Shown here: one piece after another, positions 17,668-25,716 of the stretch
Layout of the letters: every line of letters starts with the position of its first letter
How positions within the stretch are numbered: the stretch's first letter is position 1
NCBI GenBank assembly: GCA_022574555.1
Contig: JACZRV010000001.1
Coordinates: forward strand, 1-64,000
Direction: 5' to 3'
Source of the DNA: SAR324 cluster bacterium
GTDB taxonomy: Bacteria; SAR324; JACQKK01
Length of the DNA: 64,000 nucleotides
The notes under the pieces: generated by a model
The model's database searches: none
What the model saw: the letters and a program-made list of their open reading frames with translations, nothing else
What the model was told of the DNA's origin: nothing
Program-made: the position numbers and the translations under genes

Positions 17668-19236
17668 ATGAAAGGAAACGGTTCGGCCGCTCACGGGCAG
17701 GACAGCAAGCCCCGAATTATGGTGGTAGACGACGATCCGGCCAATCTGCAGGTCATCCGGATGGTCGTGGTTCGCGAAAAGTTTCTCTGCGACCTGATAT
17801 TGTTCGAGAACGGTCAGGCTGGCCTGGATTATCTGAACGATCACCGGGTCGACCTGATTTTGCTGGACGTGGTGATGCCCGGCATGAACGGATTCGAGAT
17901 GTTCGCGAAACTGCGAGAGAATCCCGCGTGGGCCGAGATCCCAGTTATTTTCCTCTCAGCGATCCAGGAACCGGAATACATCATTCGCGGCTTCGAGATG
18001 GGGGCATCCGACTATGTGGGCAAGCCGATTATTTCTCAGGTGCTTACGGCACGAATTCGTGCTGTTTTACGTATAAATTTTTTGCAGAACGAGTTGAAGG
18101 AACGAAATGCCGAATTGGAAGGTGCCAATAGCCTCAAGGACGAGTTTCTGTCCATTTGTTCCCACGATCTGCGGGCGCCGCTTTCGGCCATCGATTTGAC
18201 TTGCCAGTTGCTCAACGAGGAGTCCGGCGGGCTGTCGGACTCGTCCAGTGAGTTGGTTGGACGCATTGTCAATCAGACCAGACTCGCTCGCAGGCTCGTG
18301 GAAAATATTCTCGATTTGAACAAGATCGAGGAGGGCCGGCTTGTACCCCATCCCACTTTCTTTTCGATACAGGAATTGCTCGACGGGTGCGTGGTGGACC
18401 AACAACCAATCATCTTGGCAAAAAACATTGACTTTGCTAAGGATATGCAAAGCGGCGCTGCGGTATGCTATGGCGACCGTGATATGATCGCTCAGATGGT
18501 GCGGAACGTCCTGGACAACGCCATCAAGTTCGCGCGAAACTCCGTCAGCGTGTCAAGCCACGTGGCGGAACTCGATGCACCGGAGGGGGGACGCTGGGAT
18601 TTGGTGGTGCGTGACGACGGCGTGGGTTTCAAACCGGAACAGGCGGAGACATTATTCCACAAATATGTCACCACAAATTCCAACGACGCCGGCTATGGAC
18701 TGGGACTGTATATCTCTCAACAGACCGTCAAGATGCACAACGGTTCGATCTCCGTGCAATCGGTTCCCGATGAAGCTACGACACTCGCCATCAGGCTGCC
18801 GATGATTTTCGATCCTGATTCGTTGCCGGATCTAAGCGAAATCAGCCACGCCTCCGTGCGAATATTCACCTCATCCCGCGATACGGGTGTGCAGATGGAG
18901 AATATTCTTCTCGAAGGCGGGCTGGTCGATGTAAGCATCGGCAGCATGGAGGGCGAAAATCAGGATCAAATCACGGCGCCCCTTCCCGATGTGGTGATCA
19001 TCGACATGCAATCGCCGCCGCAGGACTACTATCCGCTGGTGCGGCTGATGAACAACGGTACGGTGGCCACACGCTGGATTTTCCTGGGCACACTGCCGGA
19101 ACTGGAGGAGATTGCCATGTTGACCTCCATCCCGATCGGCCGAATGCCGAGACCCTTGAATCCGGCCATCTGCCTGCGGATGGTAAAGACGATGATGCGG
19201 GAACCGCCGGCGGCGTTGCTGACCCGTCTCGCATAG
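17668..19236 (+). CDS. Hybrid sensor: receiver, histidine kinase and degenerate receiver
   Basis: This 522-residue cytoplasmic protein has three parts. Residues 15-135 form an intact receiver (acidic pocket D21-D23, phospho-acceptor D67, K119). After a coiled linker, the kinase core has H166 in SHDLRAP, a DNAIKFA N box near 275 and a GYGLGLYI G2 lid near 350. Residues of about 390-510 fold like a second receiver: DVVIIDMQ keeps the central aspartate, but the acidic pocket is lost and the conserved lysine is replaced (RMPRP). No membrane segment or sensor domain is visible, so its input is probably through the N-terminal receiver. An OmpR-type regulator follows 129 bp downstream. Confidence 0.88.
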   Translation: MKGNGSAAHGQDSKPRIMVVDDDPANLQVIRMVVVREKFLCDLILFENGQAGLDYLNDHRVDLILLDVVMPGMNGFEMFAKLRENPAWAEIPVIFLSAIQEPEYIIRGFEMGASDYVGKPIISQVLTARIRAVLRINFLQNELKERNAELEGANSLKDEFLSICSHDLRAPLSAIDLTCQLLNEESGGLSDSSSELVGRIVNQTRLARRLVENILDLNKIEEGRLVPHPTFFSIQELLDGCVVDQQPIILAKNIDFAKDMQSGAAVCYGDRDMIAQMVRNVLDNAIKFARNSVSVSSHVAELDAPEGGRWDLVVRDDGVGFKPEQAETLFHKYVTTNSNDAGYGLGLYISQQTVKMHNGSISVQSVPDEATTLAIRLPMIFDPDSLPDLSEISHASVRIFTSSRDTGVQMENILLEGGLVDVSIGSMEGENQDQITAPLPDVVIIDMQSPPQDYYPLVRLMNNGTVATRWIFLGTLPELEEIAMLTSIPIGRMPRPLNPAICLRMVKTMMREPPAALLTRLA

Positions 19237-19265
19237 ATATTGGATAGATATTGGATAGATATTGG
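19233..19265. repeat. 11-bp perfect tandem triplication over the kinase stop codon
   Basis: ATAGATATTGG occurs three times. The TAG stop of the hybrid kinase gene lies inside the first copy, and the other copies fall just after it. Confidence 0.85.
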
Positions 19266-19365
19266 AAACCAGTGTCCTTGCAAATGCCGTCGCGGGTATC
19301 GACACCGCCTGACGACGCTGCCGATTAACGAAGGCGCCTTTTTACGACCCTACCGCGTAGCCGCC

Positions 19366-20037
19366 ATGCCCAATCAAACATTACTTATCGTTGACGACGA
19401 TCCGGCGATGCGAGAGACGCTGAACACCATCTTCGCCGGCGATTACAACGTGCACTTTGCCTCGAATGGGAGGGATGCATTGGACTGCGTGGATTCCGTT
19501 CGCCCGGACTTGGTTATTCTAGACATCATGATGCCCGGGATGGACGGGTTGCAGACTTGCCTGCGTCTGCGTCAAATGGAACAGACCAGGCACACACCGG
19601 TGATCTTTCTCACTTCAAAAAGGGAGCCCGAAACCGAATCCTTCGGGCTGGAATTGGGGGCGGACGACTTCGTCACCAAGCCCTTCAGTACCGAAGTGCT
19701 CAAAATCAGGGTAAAAAAACGGCTGTCCGGCGGCACCGACGCGCCCACCGAAATCACCAATATGGACGATTACGAGATTCACTGGGATCGCCAGGAAGTG
19801 ATCCACGGCGAAGAGCGCATTCCTCTCACCGTAAAGGAAAGCCGGCTGCTGCGTTTGATGGTGCAAAACAAGGGGCGCGTGCTCACGAGGGACACGATCC
19901 TGCAAAAAATATGGGCAGATACCTACATTACCGACCGCACCATAGACAGCCACATCAAGGAACTGCGCAAGAAAATCCCTCCGTTGGGCAAGAGGATCAA
20001 AACCATCTACGGCACCGGTTACCGCCTGGACGATTGA
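19366..20037 (+). CDS. OmpR/PhoB-family response regulator
   Basis: This 223-residue protein has a receiver domain (acidic pocket D10-D12, phospho-acceptor D53, T83-S84 region, K105) and a C-terminal winged-helix DNA-binding domain with the SRLLRLMVQNKGRVLTRDTIL and DRTIDSHIKELRKKI segments typical of OmpR/PhoB proteins. The start at 19366 (MPNQTLLIVDDDP) was chosen over an upstream in-frame codon at 19240 that would add 42 unrelated residues. It most likely takes phosphate from the hybrid kinase encoded upstream. Confidence 0.92.
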   Translation: MPNQTLLIVDDDPAMRETLNTIFAGDYNVHFASNGRDALDCVDSVRPDLVILDIMMPGMDGLQTCLRLRQMEQTRHTPVIFLTSKREPETESFGLELGADDFVTKPFSTEVLKIRVKKRLSGGTDAPTEITNMDDYEIHWDRQEVIHGEERIPLTVKESRLLRLMVQNKGRVLTRDTILQKIWADTYITDRTIDSHIKELRKKIPPLGKRIKTIYGTGYRLDD

Positions 20038-20125
20038 TTCGGAACGAGCGGCGATGGGCGGCACGTAGATAGCCGCCGGTATTCACCTAGCCGCGAACCA
20101 GAAGCCTCGCCCCGGTGCGGCGCCA

Positions 20126-20137
20126 CAGTCCGGACTG
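20126..20137. other. 12-bp perfect palindrome
   Basis: CAGTCCGGACTG is a perfect dyad in the 224-bp spacer between the convergent response regulator and rpsU genes. It may be part of a terminator or a binding site; nothing else supports either. Confidence 0.3.
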
Positions 20138-20229
20138 AGGCCGGAGGTCGAGGTACCGAAAAATCGAGAGATGACCCGGCCAATCGGATTCGAGAGCCGG
20201 ATCGATCAGGTGGGGGTCTCGCATGTGGG

Positions 20230-20250
20230 GGATACCGTGTTACGGCATCC
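20230..20250 (-). terminator. Hairpin downstream of rpsU
   Basis: Read on the reverse strand, a 9-bp stem with one G-U pair closes a 3-nt loop 11 nt after the rpsU stop. There is no T-run after it, so factor-independent termination is uncertain. Confidence 0.35.
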
Positions 20251-20261
20251 GAGCCCAGTGA

Positions 20262-20468
20262 TTAATGCTGCAAACGTTCCCGTTCCCGGGCCGCTTCCTT
20301 TTTTCTGACCTTCGCCGCCTGGGCGCGCTTGATGCGCTTGGCTACCGAAGGCTTCATATAGAATTTGCGGCGGCTGAGTTCCTTGAACAATCCCTCCTTG
20401 ATCAGTTTGCGCTTTAGCTCGCGCATGGCCCGATCCACCATTTCGTTATTAACCTTGACCTCAATCAT
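20262..20468 (-). CDS. rpsU: 30S ribosomal protein S21
   Basis: This 68-residue, very basic protein matches bacterial S21 (MIEVKVNNEMVDRAMRELKR, then a KFYMKPSVAKRIKR segment). S21 binds late to the 30S platform near the anti-Shine-Dalgarno. GGGAGAA lies about 9 nt before the ATG. Upstream in-frame extension to 20582 would include the promoter and is rejected. Confidence 0.95.
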   Translation of the reverse strand: MIEVKVNNEMVDRAMRELKRKLIKEGLFKELSRRKFYMKPSVAKRIKRAQAAKVRKKEAARERERLQH

Positions 20469-20558
20469 ACGTATCGGATTCTCCCGTTTCGCCGGCATTC
20501 CAGGAGGCTTCCACCTCCAGGGGAGCACCTGCGTAATTATCTGGACGTAAACCAAACA

Positions 20559-20587
20559 TGTATACCTCAATCTTCGGGTCATGACAA
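20559..20587 (-). promoter_or_regulatory. Candidate sigma70 promoter for rpsU
   Basis: On the reverse strand TTGTCA (20587-20582) and TATACA (20564-20559) are separated by exactly 17 bp. The predicted 5' leader of rpsU is about 85 nt. Confidence 0.5.
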
Positions 20588-20715
20588 ATCCGCCGTCGTG
20601 AGGGCTCGCGGTGCCTCTTGCGCATCAACCGGCGGTCCGTTAGAAAAGATCGAAATCGAAACGATCAGACCGCATAGACGCCATGCGGCACCGGGCTGAT
20701 TTCAGTGGAGGCGAG

Positions 20716-21501
20716 TTGAACGTCATCGTATTGATCAAGCACGTCATCGACGTAGAACTGAACGTCCGGGTGCGCGACGGAAGCGTTGTCCAAGATGGCA
20801 TGACCTACGTGCTCAGCAAGTGGGACGAGAACGCGATCGAAGCAGCGCTCGTGCTCAAGGATGCCCACGACGGCGAGGTCACCGCCGTCACCATCGGGCC
20901 TGAGCGCTCCGGAGAGAGCCTGCGCAAGGCCTTGGCCATGGGGGTCGACAAAGGTGTGCATATCAACGATCCGGCCACGGAAGGTTCCGATTCCATGGGC
21001 TATGCCCGAATTCTGGCCAAAACCGTGACCCGGCAGCCCTACGACCTGATTTTGGCCGGCCGCCAATCCCAGGACACCGATCAAGGCGGTACCGGTCCCA
21101 TGCTGGCGGAACTGCTGAACATACCGTTGGTGGGTAACGTGGTCGAGATTGCCGCGGTGGACGGCACCAAACTCACCGCTCACCGAAACGGAGACGCGGG
21201 CAAGGAGGTCGTGGAGGTCACCCTCCCCGCTCTGCTGACCGCTAACGACAGCCTCAACGAACCGCGGCTGGCGTCCCTGCGGGGAATCATGGCGGCGAAG
21301 AACAAGCCCATGGAGATCCTCACCCTCGCCGATCTCGAGATCGATCCAGCAACGGTCGGGGCGGCGGGAGCGGGGACCGAGGTGGTGGAAATGCAACCGC
21401 CGCGGGCCCGGGCGGCGGGCCAGAAGTTCGAGGGCGCGCCCGAGGAGATCACCAAGGAAGTCATGGGGCTGCTCGTCAACGAGGCCAAGATCTTCGGTTG
21501 A
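20716..21501 (+). CDS. etfB: Electron transfer flavoprotein beta subunit
   Basis: EtfB forms the AMP-binding half of the ETF heterodimer that accepts electrons from acyl-CoA and other dehydrogenases. The 261-residue chain begins with MNVIVLIKHVIDVELNVRV-like sequence and has the family signature in the last third (MAAKNKPMEILTLADL). I chose the TTG at 20716 because GGAGG lies 4 nt upstream and it gives the family N-terminus; the ATG at 20683 has no binding site. It is followed by etfA after 91 bp. Confidence 0.93.
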   Translation: MNVIVLIKHVIDVELNVRVRDGSVVQDGMTYVLSKWDENAIEAALVLKDAHDGEVTAVTIGPERSGESLRKALAMGVDKGVHINDPATEGSDSMGYARILAKTVTRQPYDLILAGRQSQDTDQGGTGPMLAELLNIPLVGNVVEIAAVDGTKLTAHRNGDAGKEVVEVTLPALLTANDSLNEPRLASLRGIMAAKNKPMEILTLADLEIDPATVGAAGAGTEVVEMQPPRARAAGQKFEGAPEEITKEVMGLLVNEAKIFG

Positions 21502-21592
21502 AATCACTTCCGGACGAAGAGTAAAGACACCGCGGGTCCTCCGCGATTCAAGGGACCCCACGCCACCGTATCCATCGGGAGATTGGCACGAC

Positions 21593-22555
21593 ATGGTGAA
21601 AATAGTCGTCGTAGTGGAGGTCAAGGCCGGAGAGGTGCGCAAGCCCACCCTGGAACTCCTCAGCCACATTCGCAAATCCGGATTTGAGGCCGACGCGGTG
21701 ATTGCCGGTGAAAACGTGAAGGGCTTGGCCGACCGGCTCGCTGGGCACGGTGCCGGCACCGTATACGTGGCCGACGATTCATCCCTGTCCCTCTTTTCCG
21801 TCCCCGCCTATCTGGGGGCCATCGCCGAGGCGGTGGAGAAATCGCAGGCGAACCAGGTCTGGTTTTCAGGCTCCGAATCCAGCAAGGTGCTGGCACCGGC
21901 TCTGGCGGCCCGGATGGACGGTGCTTATTGCGGGGATGCCATCGGGGTCGAGATGGAGGGGGAGACATTGACCGTCGATCACCCGGCCATGGCCACCAAG
22001 GTCATTCAAAAAGTACGCTTCCGCAATGAGGGATTGAAAGTTCTTGTGATCCGCAGCGGAACCTTCGATGTCGAACCGGCGGAGCCCAAACCGGCCCACG
22101 TGGTGGAACTGGCCGCGCCGGCCCTCGACGATCGGGTGGTCACCAAGGAGGTGATCCAGGAATCCGCCGGTGAAATCGACCTGGGCGACGCATCGACGAT
22201 CGTTTCGGTGGGCCGTGGCGTCAAAGGACCGGAAGGGATCGAGTTCGTCAGGCCCCTGGTGGATGCCCTGGGTGCGGCCTATGGCGCCACCCGTGCGGTG
22301 GTCGATTCGGGTTGGATGCCCCACAACACGCAGGTGGGCCAAACTGGACGCGTCGTCGCGCCCGATGTCTACTTCGCCATCGGCGTGTCGGGCGCGATCC
22401 AGCACATGGCGGGCATGAGCGGCTCCAAGCTGATCATCGCGGTGAACAAGGACCCTGACGCCCCCATTTTCTCCATCGCCGACTACGGTATCGTCGGAGA
22501 CCTGTTCAAGGTCGTCCCCCTCCTCATCGACGAAGTGAAAAAAGTCAAATCATAG
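21593..22555 (+). CDS. etfA: Electron transfer flavoprotein alpha subunit
   Basis: EtfA binds the redox-active FAD. The 320-residue length is standard. The C-terminal FAD-binding domain shows VSVGRGVKGPEG near 208-220, SGWMPHNTQVGQTG near 248-262 (the family signature), GVSGAIQHMAGM and the INKDPDAPIF-like AVNKDPDAPIFSIADYGIVGD segment near the end. It lies between etfB and the Fe-S oxidoreductase in one operon. Confidence 0.95.
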   Translation: MVKIVVVVEVKAGEVRKPTLELLSHIRKSGFEADAVIAGENVKGLADRLAGHGAGTVYVADDSSLSLFSVPAYLGAIAEAVEKSQANQVWFSGSESSKVLAPALAARMDGAYCGDAIGVEMEGETLTVDHPAMATKVIQKVRFRNEGLKVLVIRSGTFDVEPAEPKPAHVVELAAPALDDRVVTKEVIQESAGEIDLGDASTIVSVGRGVKGPEGIEFVRPLVDALGAAYGATRAVVDSGWMPHNTQVGQTGRVVAPDVYFAIGVSGAIQHMAGMSGSKLIIAVNKDPDAPIFSIADYGIVGDLFKVVPLLIDEVKKVKS

Positions 22556-22615
22556 ACGCGGGTCTGGCCCGGATTGGGCTTTTTGTCTGCTACCCGAGGC
22601 ATTGCCGGAGATTCC

Positions 22616-24712
22616 ATGAACCCTGCCCTGATCACGTTGATGCTCACCGCTGCCCTGGTGGTTTTTTCGTACGAAATGTACGTCAAGCTGGCGTTGCTGT
22701 GGCGTCTGGCGCCCGAGAACCGCTTCGACCAGATGGGCCGGCGATTGGCCAAGCTCTTCCACTTGGGGCTGGCTCAGGAAAAACTGATCGGCCGGAAGCA
22801 CGAACGCTCCTCCGGGGCGATGCACTTCTTCATCTTCTGGGGCTTCGTCGTCCTGGGGCTGCGGGAGATCATCGTATTTGGCGAGGGGTTCCAATCCGGT
22901 TTCCAACTCGGCCTGCCCATCATCGGGGCCACGTCCTTTTTGGGCTATGCGTACACTTTTGCCTACGACCTGTTTGAAGCCATCGTCGCCGCGATGGTGG
23001 TTTTCGCCCTGTACCGGCGCGTGGTGATCAAACCCACCCGGTTGGAAGTCAGCATGGAGGCGTACCTGATCCTGGGGCTGATCCTGGGCGTGGTGGGCAC
23101 CGACCTGCTGTTCGGCGCGGCGAAGGAAAACCTGATCGTGCTCCACGGTCACGCAATTCCCTACATGAGTTCATCGGTCTACGGCACGGAAATGGACTGG
23201 TCTCCCATGGCCGGTCTCATCGCCTGGCTGATTTCCGGGTGGAACGAGGGGGCGCTGATATTCGTTTACCAGTTCGCCTACTGGGGGCATCTGGGGATCG
23301 TCCTGGTTTTCCTTTGCATCTTGCCCGCATCCAAGCACTTCCACGTGATCACGGCGCTGCCCAATGTGTTGTTCGTTTCTCTGGGCCGGCCCCACACACC
23401 CATCGCACTGATGGACCTGGAGAGCGAGGAGGCCTGGGAAAAGGAGACGATCGGGCTGAACCGGATCGAGCAGTTGACCTGGAAACAGGGGCTGGACCTG
23501 TATACCTGCACCGAATGCGGGCGTTGCCACGATATCTGCCCCACCTACGTCACGGGCAAGCCCCTGACCCTGAAGTGGTTCAACGACGACCTGCGCCATC
23601 ACCTGCTGGAGGAAGCGGGAAACATCCTGCGCACCGGCGCCAGCAGCGGCGAAAAATCCCTTGTCGGCGACGTGATCAGCCACGATACCCTGTGGGCCTG
23701 CACCACCTGCCGCGCCTGCGAGGAGGTTTGTCCCGTGGGGATCGAGCACGTGCCGCGCATTATCGCCATGCGTCAGGGGCAAATCTTGATGCATGAAAAT
23801 TATCCCGAGGAGTTGAATTCGACCTTCAAGGGCCTGGAGCGCAACGGCAACCCCTGGGGGATCGGCTACGATAAGCGGTCCGACTGGGCCAAGGGGCTGG
23901 ACATCCCCATCCTGGGACTTACCGGGGAGACGGCGCAATCGGTGCCCGACAATTTAGACGTCGTCATGTGGGTGGGCTGCATGGGTGCTTACGACGCGCG
24001 CAATCAGAAAATTGCGCGGGCCACCGCCACCTTGCTGCAAAAGGCCGGCGTGCGCTTCGCCATCCTGGGCAACGCGGAAAAGTGCATCGGCGATCTGGCA
24101 CGCCGCTCGGGAAACGAGTTGCTCTACCAGACCCTGGCCCGGGAAAACGTGGAGACCTTGAACCGGCACAAGGTGACCCACGTGGTGACCCAATGCCCCC
24201 ACTGCCTGAACAGCCTGAAGAACGAATACCCCCAACTGGAGGGCAAGTATGAGGTATTCCACCACTCCCAATATATTGCCCGGTTGGTGGACGAGGGGCG
24301 GCTTGTCCTCGATCCGGCTTTGGAAGGAACGGTGACCTTTCACGACCCCTGTTATTTGGGCCGCTACAACGGAGAATATGACGCCCCGAGAACCCTCCTC
24401 GCAAAATCGGCGCGGCAGGAACCCGTGGAGATGCACCGCAGCCGCAACGAAAGTTTCTGTTGTGGAGCCGGAGGCGCGCGGATGTGGATGGAGGAAACCA
24501 TCGGTACGCGCGTGAACGAGGAACGCGTGCGTCAAGCGGTAGAAGTGAATGCCGAAACCATTGTCACGGCCTGCCCGTTCTGCATGACGATGATCGACGA
24601 CGGCATCAAACAAACCGGCCGGGACGAGACGATGCACGTGCGCGATATCGCCGAAGTAGTGCTGGATTCATTGGTAGCCCCACCCGCAACGGATTCCACC
24701 GACGCACACTGA
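22616..24712 (+). CDS. Membrane-bound Fe-S oxidoreductase, probable ETF:quinone oxidoreductase
   Basis: This 698-residue protein has an N-terminal membrane part of several helices resembling the cytochrome b-type gamma subunit of nitrate reductase, with histidines in the helices. It then carries two 4Fe-4S motifs (CTECGRCHDICP near 297 and CTTCRACEEVCP near 362) and two CCG domains (cysteine pairs near 527 and CCGAGGARMW near 615), as in heterodisulfide reductase subunits D/E. Encoded directly after etfBA, this architecture matches the proteins proposed to pass electrons from EtfAB to menaquinone in anaerobic and deltaproteobacterial lineages. GGAG lies 5 nt before the ATG at 22616; a TTG at 22574 is less likely. 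Confidence 0.9.
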   Translation: MNPALITLMLTAALVVFSYEMYVKLALLWRLAPENRFDQMGRRLAKLFHLGLAQEKLIGRKHERSSGAMHFFIFWGFVVLGLREIIVFGEGFQSGFQLGLPIIGATSFLGYAYTFAYDLFEAIVAAMVVFALYRRVVIKPTRLEVSMEAYLILGLILGVVGTDLLFGAAKENLIVLHGHAIPYMSSSVYGTEMDWSPMAGLIAWLISGWNEGALIFVYQFAYWGHLGIVLVFLCILPASKHFHVITALPNVLFVSLGRPHTPIALMDLESEEAWEKETIGLNRIEQLTWKQGLDLYTCTECGRCHDICPTYVTGKPLTLKWFNDDLRHHLLEEAGNILRTGASSGEKSLVGDVISHDTLWACTTCRACEEVCPVGIEHVPRIIAMRQGQILMHENYPEELNSTFKGLERNGNPWGIGYDKRSDWAKGLDIPILGLTGETAQSVPDNLDVVMWVGCMGAYDARNQKIARATATLLQKAGVRFAILGNAEKCIGDLARRSGNELLYQTLARENVETLNRHKVTHVVTQCPHCLNSLKNEYPQLEGKYEVFHHSQYIARLVDEGRLVLDPALEGTVTFHDPCYLGRYNGEYDAPRTLLAKSARQEPVEMHRSRNESFCCGAGGARMWMEETIGTRVNEERVRQAVEVNAETIVTACPFCMTMIDDGIKQTGRDETMHVRDIAEVVLDSLVAPPATDSTDAH

Positions 24713-25202
24713 TGCTCATCCCCAAACCCGGCCCCCGCCCGGAAGAGGGATTGGGACGCGCCGCGACGGTGCGGATCGCAAAATTGGTTTGCGCCAGTCG
24801 AGCAACGGTGGTAATTTATCAAGTTAATGTAGGGGTTTGGAGCGGTTCGGGCCATTATTTGGCCCGAAAGGCCCGTATCGTGGCGTCATTCGGTTGGACG
24901 GGCGGCCCAGACCGGTACTCTGGGCGGATTCGACCTCCCTCACGAAGATCGAAACGCTTTCCATTTCGCCTGGAGCCGATCCGGAGCGAGATTCAATCCC
25001 ACTTCTGATTTCCTGATCCGGGAAGGCGGAAGCCCGGGGGGCGCGGGGCCGGGACGATTGTTCCGTCGTTCCTCGGGCCTTGAGGCTCTGGCGGCCGTTC
25101 GGATTGCGGACGGGCAGCAAAACCCGGGTATTCAGGTGGGCGGAGCGGATACCACCCGATCCGGCAATGTGGATCAGCGCCTGGTCAAGAGCGGGCAGCA
25201 AC
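24713..25202. other. Long leader region before rimP
   Basis: This 490-bp spacer has no recognisable gene. I looked for an initiator tRNA gene, which precedes rimP-nusA in some bacteria, and found no cloverleaf or T-arm. It holds a hairpin at 24846-24868 and a weak GGTGG/CCACC stem near 25136-25160. The operon promoter should lie here. Confidence 0.5.
24846..24868. other. 9-bp inverted repeat in the rimP-nusA leader
   Basis: TTCGGGCCA and TGGCCCGAA are exact reverse complements around a TTATT loop. No T-run follows. It could end the upstream etf transcript or be part of the leader of the rimP operon. Confidence 0.45.
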
Positions 25203-25673
25203 ATGAATGGCGGTGCGCTGTTGGTGACGCAAGTTGAGCATCTGTTGGATGAGCCGATCCGACAATTGGGCCTGCGGTTGATCGACGTGGAATACAAGTT
25301 CGAGGGTGGTTGGGTGCTGAGGTTGTATATCGACAGCGAGAGCGGGATCACCCTCGACAATTGTGCCGAGGCCAGCCAACTGGCCGCGCAAATGCTTGAT
25401 GAACAGGATACGATCCCGAGTGATTACCATTTGGAGGTTTCGTCGCCTGGGTTGTTCCGGCCTTTGAGGTCGCCCAAGCACTTTCGGCAGTGCCTGGGCC
25501 AACCGGTAAAGATCCGGCTGGCGGAAGGCCACCTGCCGGAGCGAAAAAGCCGGAGAATGAAAGGAACGATTGCTACGGTCAGGGAGACCGGCGTGACATT
25601 CGACATCGACGGAGAACAATTGGATCTGCCATTCGAGGCCATCGGCTCGGCCAAATTGGACCCGAAATTATAA
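25203..25673 (+). CDS. rimP: Ribosome maturation factor RimP
   Basis: RimP acts in maturation of the 30S subunit. The 156-residue chain has the alpha/beta N-terminal domain (RLIDVEYKFEGGWVLRLYID, then a DNCAEASQLAAQMLD helix) with the SSPGLFRPL family signature near 81-89 and an SH3-like C-terminal domain. It is the first gene of rimP-nusA-infB-rbfA-truB-rpsO-pnp. The longer in-frame start at 25080 is rejected because its extra 41 residues have no family match. Confidence 0.93.
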   Translation: MNGGALLVTQVEHLLDEPIRQLGLRLIDVEYKFEGGWVLRLYIDSESGITLDNCAEASQLAAQMLDEQDTIPSDYHLEVSSPGLFRPLRSPKHFRQCLGQPVKIRLAEGHLPERKSRRMKGTIATVRETGVTFDIDGEQLDLPFEAIGSAKLDPKL

Positions 25674-25716
25674 ACGGCGACGCCAGACATAACATTCCGA
25701 CTGAGGCAACTGATTC

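Noticed and set aside
24713-25202. Possible initiator tRNA gene upstream of rimP
   Set aside because: No cloverleaf, T-loop or CCA end could be found by eye.
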